Source: Lysobacter soli (GTDB taxonomy: Bacteria; Pseudomonadota; Gammaproteobacteria; Xanthomonadales; Xanthomonadaceae). From it: a stretch of 64,000 bases of DNA. The stretch is from NCBI RefSeq assembly GCF_003382285.1, contig NZ_QTJR01000002.1, forward strand, positions 424,859-488,858, given 5' to 3'. The notes below the pieces were generated by a model. That model made no database searches and was not told where the DNA came from. It saw only the letters and a list, made by a program, of their open reading frames with translations. The translations under genes and the position numbers were made by a program. Numbering within the stretch: position 1 is the stretch's first letter; each line of letters starts with the position of its first letter. This document shows positions 34,179 to 42,778 of the stretch, piece by piece.

Positions 34179-34562
34179 ATGCGCCCAGGTCAAAAACGCA
34201 ACTTCGCGCGCCATCTGCGAAGGGAAATGACCGACGCCGAGCGCCATCTCTGGTTCTTCCTGCGCAATCGAACACTCGTGGGCCACAAGTTCCGTCGCCA
34301 GCTTCCGATCGGCCCCTACATCGTCGACTTCGCATGCATCCAGGCAAGGCTGATCGTTGAACTGGACGGTGGCCAGCACGTCAGCGCAGGTGTCGCCGAC
34401 ACGACGAGGACGGCCCATTTACAAAGCCGGGGCTACCGTGTCCTCAGATTCTGGAACAATGACGTTCTGACTCGGACCGACGCAGTGATGATGGCGATCC
34501 ATTCAGCCCTCGCCGACGGCCCTCACCCCAACCCCTCTCCCGCAGGCGGGAGAGGGGCTTAG
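34179..34562 (+). CDS. DUF559 (Vsr-like endonuclease fold) protein
   Basis: A 127-residue protein of the DUF559 family, which shares the fold of the very-short-patch-repair endonuclease. The conserved core is visible: RHLWFFLRNRTLVGHKFRRQ, then PYIVDFAC with Asp50, and IVELDGGQH with Glu61, Asp63 and His67, then the RVLRFWNNDVL tail. The last 12 or so residues (PHPNPSPAGGRGA) are encoded by a copy of the dispersed repeat, so the native C-terminus has probably been replaced by read-through into it. A GGGGAAG ribosome-binding site precedes the ATG. Repeats flank the gene on both sides. Function in DNA repair or defence is not established for the family. Confidence 0.82.
   Translation: MRPGQKRNFARHLRREMTDAERHLWFFLRNRTLVGHKFRRQLPIGPYIVDFACIQARLIVELDGGQHVSAGVADTTRTAHLQSRGYRVLRFWNNDVLTRTDAVMMAIHSALADGPHPNPSPAGGRGA
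34519..34557. repeat. Dispersed GCCCTCTCCCGC repeat, copy inside the DUF559 3' end
   Basis: Identical over 24 bases (34519-34542) to the left arm at 33992-34015, in the same orientation, and closed by a CCCCTCTCCCGC/GCGGGAGAGGGG hairpin. It forms the 3' end of the DUF559 gene. Confidence 0.8.
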
Positions 34563-34579
34563 TGCGAATCACCCCTCAC

Positions 34580-36214
34580 ATGCCGAACCCCCTCCGCATC
34601 GCCCTCGCGCAGTTCGACTTTCCCGTCGGTGCCGTCCAGCGCAACGCCGAGCGCATCGCCGCGATGATCGAACAGGCGCGCGACGAATACGGCGCCGACA
34701 TCGTGCTGTTCCCCGAACTCGCGCTCAGCGGCTATCCGCCCGAAGACCTGCTGCTGCGGCCGTCCTTCCTGGCCGACTGCCAGGCCGAACTCGAGCGCAT
34801 CGCCACGAACGTGCGCGACATCGTCGCCGTGGTTGGCTGGCCGCAGGCGGCGGGAAGCGTCGTCTACAACGCGGCGAGCGTGCTGCGCGACGGCCACGTC
34901 TCGCACACCTATCGCAAGCGCGAACTGCCCAACTACGCGGTGTTCGACGAACGCCGCTACTTCGATGTCGATCCCGATCGCGACGATTGCGTCTTCGACG
35001 TCGACGGCGTGCAGGTCGGCCTGCTGGTCTGCGAGGACCTGTGGTTTCCCGAGCCGCTCGCCAGCACGGTGGCGAAGGGCGCCGAGCTCGTGCTCGTCCC
35101 GAACGCCTCGCCGTTCGAGCGCGACAAGCATGCCGATCGCGATGCACTGCTGGCCCAGCGCGTGCAGGAAACCGGCGTTGGCCTGGTCTACGTCAACACC
35201 GTCGGCGGCCAGGACGCGGTCGTGTTCGATGGTGGCTCGGTCGTAGCCGACGGCGACGGCACCGTGCATCCTGCGGCTGCGGCATTCACCGACCAGTGGC
35301 TGGTGGTGGACTTCGATTCCGACTCGCGCCGCTTCTCGCCGGTGCAGTGGATGGAAGACGGGGACGAAAGCCGCGATGCGCTCGCGTGGCGCGCGGTCGT
35401 GCGCGGCACGCGCGACTACTTCGCCAAGAACGGCTTCAAGCATGCGTGGCTGGGTCTGTCGGGCGGAATCGATTCCTCGCTCGTGCTGGCGATCGCCGTC
35501 GATGCGCTCGGTGCCGAGAACGTCACCGCCGTGCGCATGCCCTCGCGCTACACGGCGGGCATGTCGAACGACCTCGCCGAGGAGCAGTGCCGCATGCAGG
35601 GCGTGCGACTGATGACGGTGCCGATCGAGAAGCCGTTCCAGGGCTTCCTCGATGCGCTATCGGAGACCTTCGCCGGCCGGCCGGTCGACACCGCCGAGGA
35701 GAACCTGCAGTCGCGCATCCGCGGCGCGCTGCTGATGGCGATGAGCAACAAGTTCGGCGGCCTGCTGCTGACCACCGGCAACAAGAGCGAGTACGCGGTC
35801 GGCTACGCGACGATCTACGGCGACATGGCCGGCGGTTACGCGCCGCTGAAGGACATCTACAAGACCGAGGTCTTCGCGCTCGCGCGCTGGCGCAACACGG
35901 TGGGCGACCGCGTGATCCCGCAGGCGGTGATCGACCGCCCGCCGTCGGCCGAGCTGCGCGAAAACCAGAAGGACCAAGATTCGCTGCCGCCGTACGACGT
36001 GCTCGACGCGATCCTGCTTCGCTACGTCGACCAGGAGCAGTCGCGCGAGGACATCATCGGAGCCGGGTTTGACCAGGCCACGGTGGACCGCGTGTTGCGG
36101 CTGGTGCGCATCAGCGAATGGAAGCGCCACCAGGCGGCGCCGGGGCCGAAGGTGTCGCGGCGCGCGTTCGGGCGCGAGCGGCGGTATCCGATCACCAACG
36201 GGTACGGACACTGA
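34580..36214 (+). CDS. nadE: Glutamine-dependent NAD+ synthetase NadE
   Basis: Cytoplasmic enzyme that converts nicotinate adenine dinucleotide to NAD+, using ammonia released from glutamine. The 544 residues form two domains. The N-terminal nitrilase-type glutaminase has FPELALSGYPPEDLLLR (Glu), YRKRELPNY (Lys) and Cys151 in LLVCEDLW. The C-terminal synthetase domain has the pyrophosphate loop SGGIDSS starting at 294, and TTGNKSEYAVGYAT. The start is ATG at 34580, giving MPNPLRIALAQFDFP; a GTG six codons earlier overlaps the DUF559 stop and cannot be excluded. Confidence 0.95.
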   Translation: MPNPLRIALAQFDFPVGAVQRNAERIAAMIEQARDEYGADIVLFPELALSGYPPEDLLLRPSFLADCQAELERIATNVRDIVAVVGWPQAAGSVVYNAASVLRDGHVSHTYRKRELPNYAVFDERRYFDVDPDRDDCVFDVDGVQVGLLVCEDLWFPEPLASTVAKGAELVLVPNASPFERDKHADRDALLAQRVQETGVGLVYVNTVGGQDAVVFDGGSVVADGDGTVHPAAAAFTDQWLVVDFDSDSRRFSPVQWMEDGDESRDALAWRAVVRGTRDYFAKNGFKHAWLGLSGGIDSSLVLAIAVDALGAENVTAVRMPSRYTAGMSNDLAEEQCRMQGVRLMTVPIEKPFQGFLDALSETFAGRPVDTAEENLQSRIRGALLMAMSNKFGGLLLTTGNKSEYAVGYATIYGDMAGGYAPLKDIYKTEVFALARWRNTVGDRVIPQAVIDRPPSAELRENQKDQDSLPPYDVLDAILLRYVDQEQSREDIIGAGFDQATVDRVLRLVRISEWKRHQAAPGPKVSRRAFGRERRYPITNGYGH

Positions 36215-36223
36215 TCGATGCTG

Positions 36224-36319
36224 TCATTCCCGCGAAGGCGGGAATCCGTCGTGAAGGCACATCACCGTAGGGTGACCTTGATGGATCGCGTGGATGGGTC
36301 CCCGCCTCCGCGGGAATGA
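36224..36319. repeat. Inverted ATTCCCGCG repeat pair
   Basis: TCATTCCCGCG at 36224-36234 is matched by its exact complement CGCGGGAATGA at 36309-36319. The left arm is also part of a local hairpin (ATTCCCGC GAAG GCGGGAAT), and the right arm pairs partly with CCCGCCTCCGCGGG. A different repeat family from the GCCCTCTCCCGC hairpins; it sits between nadE and the shared terminator. Confidence 0.65.
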
Positions 36320-36355
36320 AAGGTTAGAAGCTCGGCGCGTCGCATTGGCCAAACA

Positions 36356-36381
36356 AAAACGCCGCCAGAGGGCGGCGTTTT
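36356..36381. terminator. Bidirectional intrinsic terminator between nadE and bamD
   Basis: Perfect 11-bp stem AAAACGCCGCC/GGCGGCGTTTT with AGAG loop. A- and T-runs flank it, so it can end the minus-strand bamD transcript (stop at 36405) and the plus-strand nadE transcript. Confidence 0.92.
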
Positions 36382-36404
36382 CATTGCGTTTCGATCGACC
36401 GGAA

Positions 36405-37250
36405 TCAGTCGTTGTCCAGCGCCGACTTCTCGCCCGCGAACGGATTGAGCTTGCGCCAGTTGCTCGGGTAATCCGGCCACTTGCCGGCGAGGAACGGGTG
36501 GCTCGGGTCGTTGAGCTGCAGCACGCGGCGCGCGTCGGCGGCCAGCACTTCGTTGCCCAGGCCCTCGTAGGCGGCGGCTAGCGTGGCCACGGCGTCGTTC
36601 TGGTACGAGCTCTGCGGGTAGGTTTCCAGCAGGAACTTGGCGCGCTCGGCCGCGGCGACGTACGCGGTGCGGCGCAGGTAATAGAGCGCCGTGTCGAGCT
36701 CGTGGCGGGCGAACATGTCGCGCAGGCCGGCCATGCGGATGCGGGCATCGGGGGCGTAGCGGCTGTTCGGGTAGCGGTCGGCGACGATCGAGAAATCGTT
36801 GAACGCCTGCAGCGGCGTCGCCAGGTCGCGGCGGCTGGCGTCCAGCGTCCACACCTTCTGCAGGAACACCGTGTCGCGGCTGGAGTTCGACAGGCCGCGC
36901 AGGTAGTACATGTACGCGATGTTCTTGTGCGTCGGGTAGGTGCGGATGAAGCGGTCGATGCTGCTGATCGCGTCGTCGTGCTTGCCTGCCTTGTACTGCG
37001 CGTAGGCGGTCTCGACCAGCGCCTGCTCGGTGTACGGGCCGTATGGGTACTGCGCGACCAGGCGCTTGAACGTGGTCTCGGCGGCCGCCCAGTTGCCGTT
37101 GGTCATCGACTTGTGGGCCTTTTCGTAGAGCGTCTCGACCGGGACACCCTCGTCCGCATCCTTGTCTTTGAATTTGCTGCAGCCCACGCCGGCGAAGGCA
37201 ACGATCAGCAGCAGGGCCAGCAGGCGCGAAGGGGCGGAACGTAGGCTCAT
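36405..37250 (-). CDS. bamD: Outer-membrane assembly lipoprotein BamD
   Basis: Essential lipoprotein of the BAM complex that inserts beta-barrel proteins into the outer membrane. It has 281 residues from [12 protein letters not shown] signal sequence leads to the lipidated Cys24 in FAGVGCSKF; Gly at position -3 is unusual for a lipobox. The mature protein is made of TPR-like repeats ([33 protein letters not shown]...), with the signature [20 protein letters not shown] longer in-frame extension to 37586 overlaps divergent rluD and is rejected. It is divergent from rluD, as in many gammaproteobacteria. Confidence 0.94.
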   Translation of the reverse strand: MSLRSAPSRLLALLLIVAFAGVGCSKFKDKDADEGVPVETLYEKAHKSMTNGNWAAAETTFKRLVAQYPYGPYTEQALVETAYAQYKAGKHDDAISSIDRFIRTYPTHKNIAYMYYLRGLSNSSRDTVFLQKVWTLDASRRDLATPLQAFNDFSIVADRYPNSRYAPDARIRMAGLRDMFARHELDTALYYLRRTAYVAAAERAKFLLETYPQSSYQNDAVATLAAAYEGLGNEVLAADARRVLQLNDPSHPFLAGKWPDYPSNWRKLNPFAGEKSALDND

Positions 37251-37284
37251 GGGATCTCGACGGGCGCCGAAGGTACGAAGACCG

Positions 37285-37291
37285 GATAATA
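37285..37291. promoter_or_regulatory. Shared -10 region of divergent bamD and rluD
   Basis: GATAATA reads as GATAAT towards rluD and TATTAT towards bamD. It sits near the middle of the 79-base divergent gap, leaving leaders of about 30 bases on each side. -35 boxes are poor in both directions. Tentative. Confidence 0.35.
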
Positions 37292-37329
37292 GCAGTCCAC
37301 ACCTGCCTGCCCTGAATCCTGCCCGTCCG

Positions 37330-38316
37330 ATGACCGACCCATCCCCCGCGCCCGCCGCCCCCATGCAGGCGACCGTTCCGGACGCCGCCGCCGGCCGTCG
37401 CTTCGACGCGGTCCTGGCCGAGCTGTTCCCGGATTTCTCCCGTTCCCGCCTCGCCGCCTGGATCAAGTCCGGCGACGCCCGCCTCGACGGCCGCGAAGTG
37501 CGCCCGCGCGATCCGGTGCGCGGCGGCGAGACGGTCACGCTGCACGCGCAGCTCGACGTCCAGACGCATTCGGAGCCCGAGGACATCGCGCTCGACGTCC
37601 TCTACGAGGACGAGCACGTCATCGTGATCAACAAGCCCGCCGGGCTGGTCGTGCATCCGGGCGCGGGCAATCCGGCCGGCACGCTGGTCAACGCGCTGCT
37701 GCATCGCGACCCGTCGCTCAACGTGCTGCCGCGCGCGGGCATCGTGCACCGGCTCGACAAAGACACCTCCGGCGTCATGGTCGTCGCGCGCACGCTGCCG
37801 GCGCACACGGCGCTGATCGAGCAATTGTCCTCGCGCGAAGTCCACCGCCAGTACCTGGCCGTGGTGGTCGGTTCGCTGGTCTCCGGCGGCACGGCGAACG
37901 CGCCGATCGACCGCCATCCGCGCGACCGCATCCGCATGGCGGTGCGCGAGGATGGCCGCGACGCCGTCACGCACTTCCGCCTGCGCGAGCGCTTCCGCGC
38001 GCACACGCTGCTGGAATGCCGCCTCGAAACCGGCCGCACGCACCAGATCCGCGTGCACATGGCGCACCTGAAGCATCCGATCGTCGGCGACCCGCTGTAC
38101 GGCGGCCCGCTGAAACTGCCGCGCGGTGCCACGGAGGACCTCGTCGCGACGCTGCGCGGTTTCAAGCGGCAGGCGCTGCATGCCGAGACGCTGGAGTTCT
38201 CGCATCCGGTGACCGGCGAGCCCGTGCGCTGCACCGCGCCGGTTCCGGATGACCTGACGCACCTGGTCCGCGTGCTGCGCGACGACACGGCCGCCGCGGC
38301 CGAGAAGGAACGCTGA
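37330..38316 (+). CDS. rluD: 23S rRNA pseudouridine(1911/1915/1917) synthase RluD
   Basis: Pseudouridine synthase acting on helix 69 of 23S rRNA. The protein has 328 residues. An N-terminal S4 RNA-binding domain (about 20-80: [25 protein letters not shown]) precedes the catalytic domain. Catalytic Asp143 lies in [33 protein letters not shown] is the RluA-family motif. The start at ATG 37330 gives a Pro/Ala-rich leader; ATG 37363 is an alternative. It is divergent from bamD and followed 4 bases later by pgeF, as in many proteobacteria. Confidence 0.93.
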   Translation: MTDPSPAPAAPMQATVPDAAAGRRFDAVLAELFPDFSRSRLAAWIKSGDARLDGREVRPRDPVRGGETVTLHAQLDVQTHSEPEDIALDVLYEDEHVIVINKPAGLVVHPGAGNPAGTLVNALLHRDPSLNVLPRAGIVHRLDKDTSGVMVVARTLPAHTALIEQLSSREVHRQYLAVVVGSLVSGGTANAPIDRHPRDRIRMAVREDGRDAVTHFRLRERFRAHTLLECRLETGRTHQIRVHMAHLKHPIVGDPLYGGPLKLPRGATEDLVATLRGFKRQALHAETLEFSHPVTGEPVRCTAPVPDDLTHLVRVLRDDTAAAAEKER

Positions 38317-38320
38317 CGCG

Positions 38321-39076
38321 ATGGCCGCCGCCTGGATCGACGCGCAGTGGCCGGCGCCGGCGAACGTGCGTGGCCTGACCACGCTGCGGCACGGCCTGGG
38401 TGTATCCAGGCCGCCGTTCGACGACCTCAACCTCGGCCTGCGCGCCGGCGACGAAGCCGAGGCGGTGCAGGCCAACCGCGCATTGCTGGTCGAACACGCG
38501 CACTTGCCGTCCGCACCGTGCTGGCTGCGTCAGGTCCACGGCACGCAGGTGCACCGGTTCGATGCGCCTTCGACGGAAGAAGTCGAAGCCGATGCCTCGG
38601 TGACATCCGAAGCTGGCGTCGTGCTCGCGATCCTCACCGCCGACTGCCTGCCGGTGCTGTTCTGCGCCGACGATGGCAGCGAGGTCGGCGGCGCACACGC
38701 GGGTTGGCGCGGTCTCGCGGGCGGCGTGCTCGAAAACACGCTGGCTGCGATGCGCACCCAACCGGATCGCGTGCAGGCGTGGCTCGGCCCTGCCGCCGGG
38801 CCGCAGGCGTACGAAATCGGGCGCGAGGTCTTCGACGCGTTCGTCGCGAACGATGTCGGGGCGGAAAGCGCCTTCGTCGCCACGCGGCCGGATCACTGGC
38901 GCGTGGATCTCTACGCACTCGCGCGGCGTCGCCTGCAGGCCGCCGGCATGCGCGCCGATCGCATCCGCGGCGGCGGCCTGTGCACGATTTCCGATCCGCA
39001 ACGCTTCTTCTCGCACCGTCGCGACCAGCGCGGCGGACGCATGGCCTCGCTGGTCTGGATCGAGCCTCGCGGATGA
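38321..39076 (+). CDS. pgeF: Multicopper-oxidase-like YfiH/PgeF (purine nucleoside phosphorylase / peptidoglycan editing factor)
   Basis: A 251-residue YfiH/DUF152 protein. The three zinc/copper ligands match the family: His73 in RQVHGTQV, Cys109 in TADCLPVLF and His126 in GAHAGWRGL. YfiH-type proteins have been assigned purine nucleoside phosphorylase or adenosine deaminase activity and, in E. coli, a role in removing wrongly charged peptidoglycan precursors. Which applies here cannot be told from sequence. It is 4 bases downstream of rluD and overlaps the next gene in ATGA. Confidence 0.9.
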   Translation: MAAAWIDAQWPAPANVRGLTTLRHGLGVSRPPFDDLNLGLRAGDEAEAVQANRALLVEHAHLPSAPCWLRQVHGTQVHRFDAPSTEEVEADASVTSEAGVVLAILTADCLPVLFCADDGSEVGGAHAGWRGLAGGVLENTLAAMRTQPDRVQAWLGPAAGPQAYEIGREVFDAFVANDVGAESAFVATRPDHWRVDLYALARRRLQAAGMRADRIRGGGLCTISDPQRFFSHRRDQRGGRMASLVWIEPRG

Positions 39077-39621
39077 GCGCTTCAGCGCCGACGCCGCTGT
39101 ACCGTCAGCTGCTTCCGGCGCGTTTCGATGACCTGCCGCGGACGTTGCGCGTATTGCACGAACGCGCCGGGTTTCATCGTTATCGCGGCAAGGTCGAGGT
39201 CGAGCGCGGCCATGGCGTGTTCTCGCGCCTGTTTGCGTGGGCGACGCGCTTGCCGGTTGCAGGGCGAGGCACGATCGACGTCGAGATCGACAGCGGCCCG
39301 CATCACGAACGCTGGGCGCGCATCATCAAAGGGCGCGCCATGCGCTCGCGCCTTTGGGTCGACGACGGGCTGCTGTGCGAACGCCTGGGCCTGGTGACGT
39401 TCGGATTCCGCCTCGACGTCGAGCCGCTCGGTGCCGGCAATTCAATCGTGTGGCGTGTGGCGAAAGTGCGTGCGCTAGGCGCGCCATTACCGCCGCGCTG
39501 GTTCGATGAAGTCATTGCACGCGAGTACGAACGCGACCGCCGTTACCGTTTCGACGTGTTCGCGACGATGCCGTGGATCGGCCGGCTCGTGCATTACCGG
39601 GGGTGGCTGGATGTCGAGTGA
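39073..39621 (+). CDS. DUF4166 protein
   Basis: A 182-residue soluble protein of the DUF4166 family, function unknown. It begins PLYRQLLPARFDDLPRTLRVLHER, a typical N-terminus, continues with GRGTIDVEID and HHERWARIIKGRAMRSRLW, and ends with RYRFDVFATMPWIGRLVHYRGWLDV. No signal peptide or membrane helix is visible. It overlaps pgeF by 4 bases upstream and the DCC-family gene by 11 bases downstream, so it is coupled to both. In other bacteria DUF4166 is often fused to or next to saccharopine-dehydrogenase-like or membrane proteins; here it stands alone. Confidence 0.8.
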   Translation: MSASAPTPLYRQLLPARFDDLPRTLRVLHERAGFHRYRGKVEVERGHGVFSRLFAWATRLPVAGRGTIDVEIDSGPHHERWARIIKGRAMRSRLWVDDGLLCERLGLVTFGFRLDVEPLGAGNSIVWRVAKVRALGAPLPPRWFDEVIAREYERDRRYRFDVFATMPWIGRLVHYRGWLDVE

Positions 39622-40027
39622 ACTTCAGGGCAGCGGCGCCGTGATCGTCTTCGACGGTGTATGCGTGCTGTGCAACGGCTGGGTGCGCTTCCTGCTCCGG
39701 CATGACGTGCGCGGCCGTTACCGCTTTGCGGCGATGCAGGGCGAAACCGGTCGTGCGCTGCTGTTCGCGCATGGGCTGGACGCTGACGACCCAGCGTCGT
39801 TCCTGCTGGTCGAGAATGGCATCGCGTGGACCGACACGGACGCGATGATGCGTGTGCTGTCCGGCCTCGGCGGCGCATGGCGGCTCGCCACGCTGCTGCG
39901 CGTGTTGCCGCGCGGCATGCGCGACCGCCTGTACCGCTGGTTCGCGCGCAACCGGTATCGGGTATTCGGTCGATACGACGCCTGCGCGTTGCCGCCGCCG
40001 GGCCAGATGGCGAGATTCCTTCCATGA
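39611..40027 (+). CDS. DCC-family thiol-disulfide oxidoreductase (DUF393)
   Basis: A 138-residue protein with the DCC signature DGVCVLCNGWVRFLL: Asp15, Cys18 and Cys21. The two cysteines resemble a redox-active CxxC in a thioredoxin-like fold, although enzyme activity is not demonstrated for the family. The remainder (YRFAAMQGETGRALL... SGLGGAWRLATLLRVLPRGMRDRLYRWFARNRYRVFGR) follows the family consensus closely. The gene overlaps its neighbours on both sides. Confidence 0.85.
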   Translation: MSSELQGSGAVIVFDGVCVLCNGWVRFLLRHDVRGRYRFAAMQGETGRALLFAHGLDADDPASFLLVENGIAWTDTDAMMRVLSGLGGAWRLATLLRVLPRGMRDRLYRWFARNRYRVFGRYDACALPPPGQMARFLP

Positions 40028-40458
40028 CGCGCTTCCGCATTCTGCTTGCGACGTTGCTCTTCGCCGCGGTGCTGAACGGCTGCGCGACGACCGCCTCGAT
40101 GCACGGCGATGCGTCCCGGCCCGCGCAATCGTCCGGCTGGATCCGCAGCGAGCTGTACTTCGCCGTCGGCAACGAGGACGGCACCGGCGTGATCGACGAT
40201 GCGCGGTGGCGCGCGTTCCTCGATGCCGAAGTCACGCCGCGCTTTCCCGATGGGCTGACGGTGCTGGATGGGTACGGCCAGTGGCGCTTCCAGCAGGACG
40301 GACGCCTGGTGCGGCAACGCGTCAAGGTGCTCGTGGTGCTGCACGAGGACGGCGCCAGGCGGCGGGAGGACATCGAGGCGATCCGCCTCGCGTGGAAGCG
40401 CATGACCGGGCACGAGTCGGTGCTGTGGGCCCGCTCGGCGGTCGAGGTTTCGTTCTAG
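40024..40458 (+). CDS. DUF3574 lipoprotein
   Basis: A 144-residue predicted lipoprotein. The signal peptide MTRFRILLATLLFAAVLNGC ends in lipobox LNGC with Cys20. The mature domain contains RSELYFAVGNEDG, FPDGLTVLDGYGQWR and RQRVKVLVVLHED, the DUF3574 pattern; function unknown. Residue +2 is Ala, so it is likely sorted to the outer membrane. It overlaps the DCC gene by 4 bases and closes the rluD-pgeF-DUF4166-DCC-DUF3574 run. Confidence 0.82.
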   Translation: MTRFRILLATLLFAAVLNGCATTASMHGDASRPAQSSGWIRSELYFAVGNEDGTGVIDDARWRAFLDAEVTPRFPDGLTVLDGYGQWRFQQDGRLVRQRVKVLVVLHEDGARRREDIEAIRLAWKRMTGHESVLWARSAVEVSF

Positions 40459-40574
40459 ACGCAAGCGCCGACAGACGCGCCATCGCGGCACGCGCATGTC
40501 GTCATTCCGGATCCTTCGGGCGGGGAAGGGGGCAAAGCCGCTACGATCCGCCCATCCCACGCCGCGAGCCCTCC

Positions 40575-42188
40575 ATGCCGCCCATCACCCAACGCCGCTG
40601 GTTCGTCCCCGGCGACCTCAATGGCTTCTTCGGCCTGGTCGTCGACAACCTGTCGATCCTGGGCTTCATCTCCGCCGCGTTGATCGGCATCTTCGGCTTC
40701 CCGGCCGACGTCGTGTTCACGCGCATGTTCCCCGGCACGGCATTCGGCGTGCTGATCGGCAACCTGATCTACACGTGGATGGCGCATCGCCTCGCGCGCG
40801 AGAGCGGACGCAGCGACGTTACCGCGATGCCGCTCGGCCTCGATGCGCCGACCAGCATCGGCATGGCGTTGCTGGTGCTCGGCCCGGCATTCGTGGCGTT
40901 CAAGCAGCAGGGCATGGACGAAGCGGCGGCGGCCAACGCCACCTGGCAGCTCGGCATGGCGTCGCTGGTCGTGATGGGGCTGCTCAAACTCGTGCTGTCG
41001 TTCTTCGGCGATGCCATCACGCGGGCGGTGCCGCGCGCGGCGCTGCTGGGCTCCATCGGCGGCGCGGCGCTTGCGCTGCTGGGCTTCCTGCCGCTGATCG
41101 AAACGCTGCGCTCGCCGGTCGTGGGCCTCGTCACCTTCGGCCTGCTGATGTATGTGCTGGTGGCGAAGGGCAAGCTGCCGATCCGCATGCCCGGCGTGCT
41201 GTTCGCCTTCATCGTCGGCACCGTGCTGTATTACGGGCTCGGCATCGCCGGCCTCGGCACGCCGGGCTTCAAGCTGCCCGACGCCGCACCGCTGCGCTTC
41301 ACGCTGCCGCTGCCGACGCTGCAGTTCCTCGACGGTTTGCCGTACACCGTCCCGTACCTTCCGCTGCTGCTCCCGTTCGGCCTGCTGATGGTGGTCGGCG
41401 GGATCAACGTGAGCGAAAGCGCGCGCGCTGCCGGCGACAATTACCGCACGCGCGACGTGCTGCTCGCCGAAGCGGTGGCGACACTGGTCGCGGGCTTCTG
41501 CGGCGGCGTCGCGCAGACCACGCCGTACATCGGCCAGCCTGCGTACAAGCACATGGGCGCGCGCATGGGCTACACGCTGCTGACGGGTCTTTTCATCGGT
41601 CTCGGCGGCATCTTCGGTTACGTGTCGGGGCTGGTGCAGTGGCTGCCGATCGCCGTGCTCGCGCCGATCATCGTCTACGTCGGCATGGACATCACCGTGC
41701 AGGCATTCCACGACAGCCCGCGTCGGCACGCGCTCGCGGTCGCGCTGGCGTTCCTGCCGTCGGTCGCCTACCTGCTGGTGATCAAGCTGGGCAATCCGGC
41801 GTGGATCGCGCCGGATCGATTCGCCGCGCTGTACGAAGGCGTCGACGGTCACGGCCTGCCGGACCTCGCGACGATCGTGACGCTCGGCAACGGCTTCATC
41901 ATCACCGCGATGATCTGGTCCACCGCGCTGGTGGCGATGATCGACCACCGCTTCCGCCGCGCCGCCGTGGTGCTGCTGATCGGCGCCGTGCTGACGCTGT
42001 TCGGCTTCATCCACTCGGTCGATCCGCGCGGCAGTATCTACTGGCCGTGGATGCTCGACGGCCTGCGTCGCGCCATCGCGTGGCAGTTCGCCGGCGCGTA
42101 CGTTGCGCTGGCTGTGCTGCTGGGGCTGCTGTCGTTGCAGCGGCAGTCCCCGCCGGAGCATCTGGAATCGACCGACCGCGCACATTGA
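40575..42188 (+). CDS. NCS2/AzgA-like nucleobase permease (substrate uncertain)
   Basis: A 537-residue inner-membrane protein with about 13 hydrophobic helices. The start WFVPGDLNGFFGLVVDNLSILGF and the core segment LLAEAVATLVAGFCGGVAQTTPYIGQPAYKHMGAR resemble NCS2/AzgA permeases for purines, in which the TTPYI region is part of the substrate helix. Overall it is divergent from the well-studied members, so transport of a nucleobase is a family-level guess. It stands alone, 116 bases after the DUF3574 gene and 56 before gloA. Confidence 0.7.
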   Translation: MPPITQRRWFVPGDLNGFFGLVVDNLSILGFISAALIGIFGFPADVVFTRMFPGTAFGVLIGNLIYTWMAHRLARESGRSDVTAMPLGLDAPTSIGMALLVLGPAFVAFKQQGMDEAAAANATWQLGMASLVVMGLLKLVLSFFGDAITRAVPRAALLGSIGGAALALLGFLPLIETLRSPVVGLVTFGLLMYVLVAKGKLPIRMPGVLFAFIVGTVLYYGLGIAGLGTPGFKLPDAAPLRFTLPLPTLQFLDGLPYTVPYLPLLLPFGLLMVVGGINVSESARAAGDNYRTRDVLLAEAVATLVAGFCGGVAQTTPYIGQPAYKHMGARMGYTLLTGLFIGLGGIFGYVSGLVQWLPIAVLAPIIVYVGMDITVQAFHDSPRRHALAVALAFLPSVAYLLVIKLGNPAWIAPDRFAALYEGVDGHGLPDLATIVTLGNGFIITAMIWSTALVAMIDHRFRRAAVVLLIGAVLTLFGFIHSVDPRGSIYWPWMLDGLRRAIAWQFAGAYVALAVLLGLLSLQRQSPPEHLESTDRAH

Positions 42189-42244
42189 TCGCGCGGCCTT
42201 CCGGCCTTATCTCGTTATCCCGATCCCCCACGAAGAACCGATCC

Positions 42245-42772
42245 ATGTCCCTGCAGGAACAAATCAACGCCACCCCGGGCGTCGCCGCGCGCGATGCGGC
42301 CACGCACGGTTTCGTCTTCAACCACACGATGCTGCGCGTGAAGGACATCGCGAAGTCGCTGGACTTCTACACGCGCGTGCTCGGTTTCACGCTGGTGCGC
42401 CGGCGCGATTTCGATGAGGCGAAGTTCAGCCTGTACTTCCTGGTGCTGGTGGATGACCCGTCGCAGATCCCCGCCGAAGAACCTGCGCGCGGCCAGTGGC
42501 TGCTGAGCCAGCGCGGCGTGCTCGAACTCACGCACAACCACGGCACCGAGTCCGATGCGGAATTCCGCTACCACGACGGCAACGCCGAGCCGCGCGGCTT
42601 CGGTCATATCTGCGTGTCGGTGCCGGACGTGGAAGCGGCGTGCGCGCGCTTCGAGCAACTTGGCGTCGCGTTCCAGAAGCGCCTGACCGACGGACGCATG
42701 AAGGACATCGCCTTCATCAAGGATCCCGACGGTTACTGGGTGGAGATCCTGCAGCCCACCGCGCGCGTTTGA
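42245..42772 (+). CDS. gloA: Lactoylglutathione lyase (glyoxalase I)
   Basis: Converts the hemithioacetal of methylglyoxal and glutathione to S-lactoylglutathione in the cytoplasm. The protein has 175 residues, closer to the longer eukaryotic/pseudomonad form than to the 135-residue E. coli enzyme. The four metal ligands are present: His27 in NHTMLRV, Glu94 in LELTHNHG, His121 in GFGHICV and Glu167 in YWVEILQP. The length and the NHG region suggest the zinc-dependent class. It is convergent with otsA, with a repeat hairpin between. Confidence 0.93.
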   Translation: MSLQEQINATPGVAARDAATHGFVFNHTMLRVKDIAKSLDFYTRVLGFTLVRRRDFDEAKFSLYFLVLVDDPSQIPAEEPARGQWLLSQRGVLELTHNHGTESDAEFRYHDGNAEPRGFGHICVSVPDVEAACARFEQLGVAFQKRLTDGRMKDIAFIKDPDGYWVEILQPTARV

Positions 42773-42778
42773 TCTCGA

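Noticed and set aside
33961..34562. CRISPR array suggested by repeated CCCTCTCCCG units
   Set aside because: Copies are palindromic, few, irregularly spaced and in both orientations, with a gene between them; no cas genes are present.
37251..37586. In-frame N-terminal extension of bamD to 37586
   Set aside because: It would overlap divergent rluD by about 250 bases and bury the lipoprotein signal peptide.
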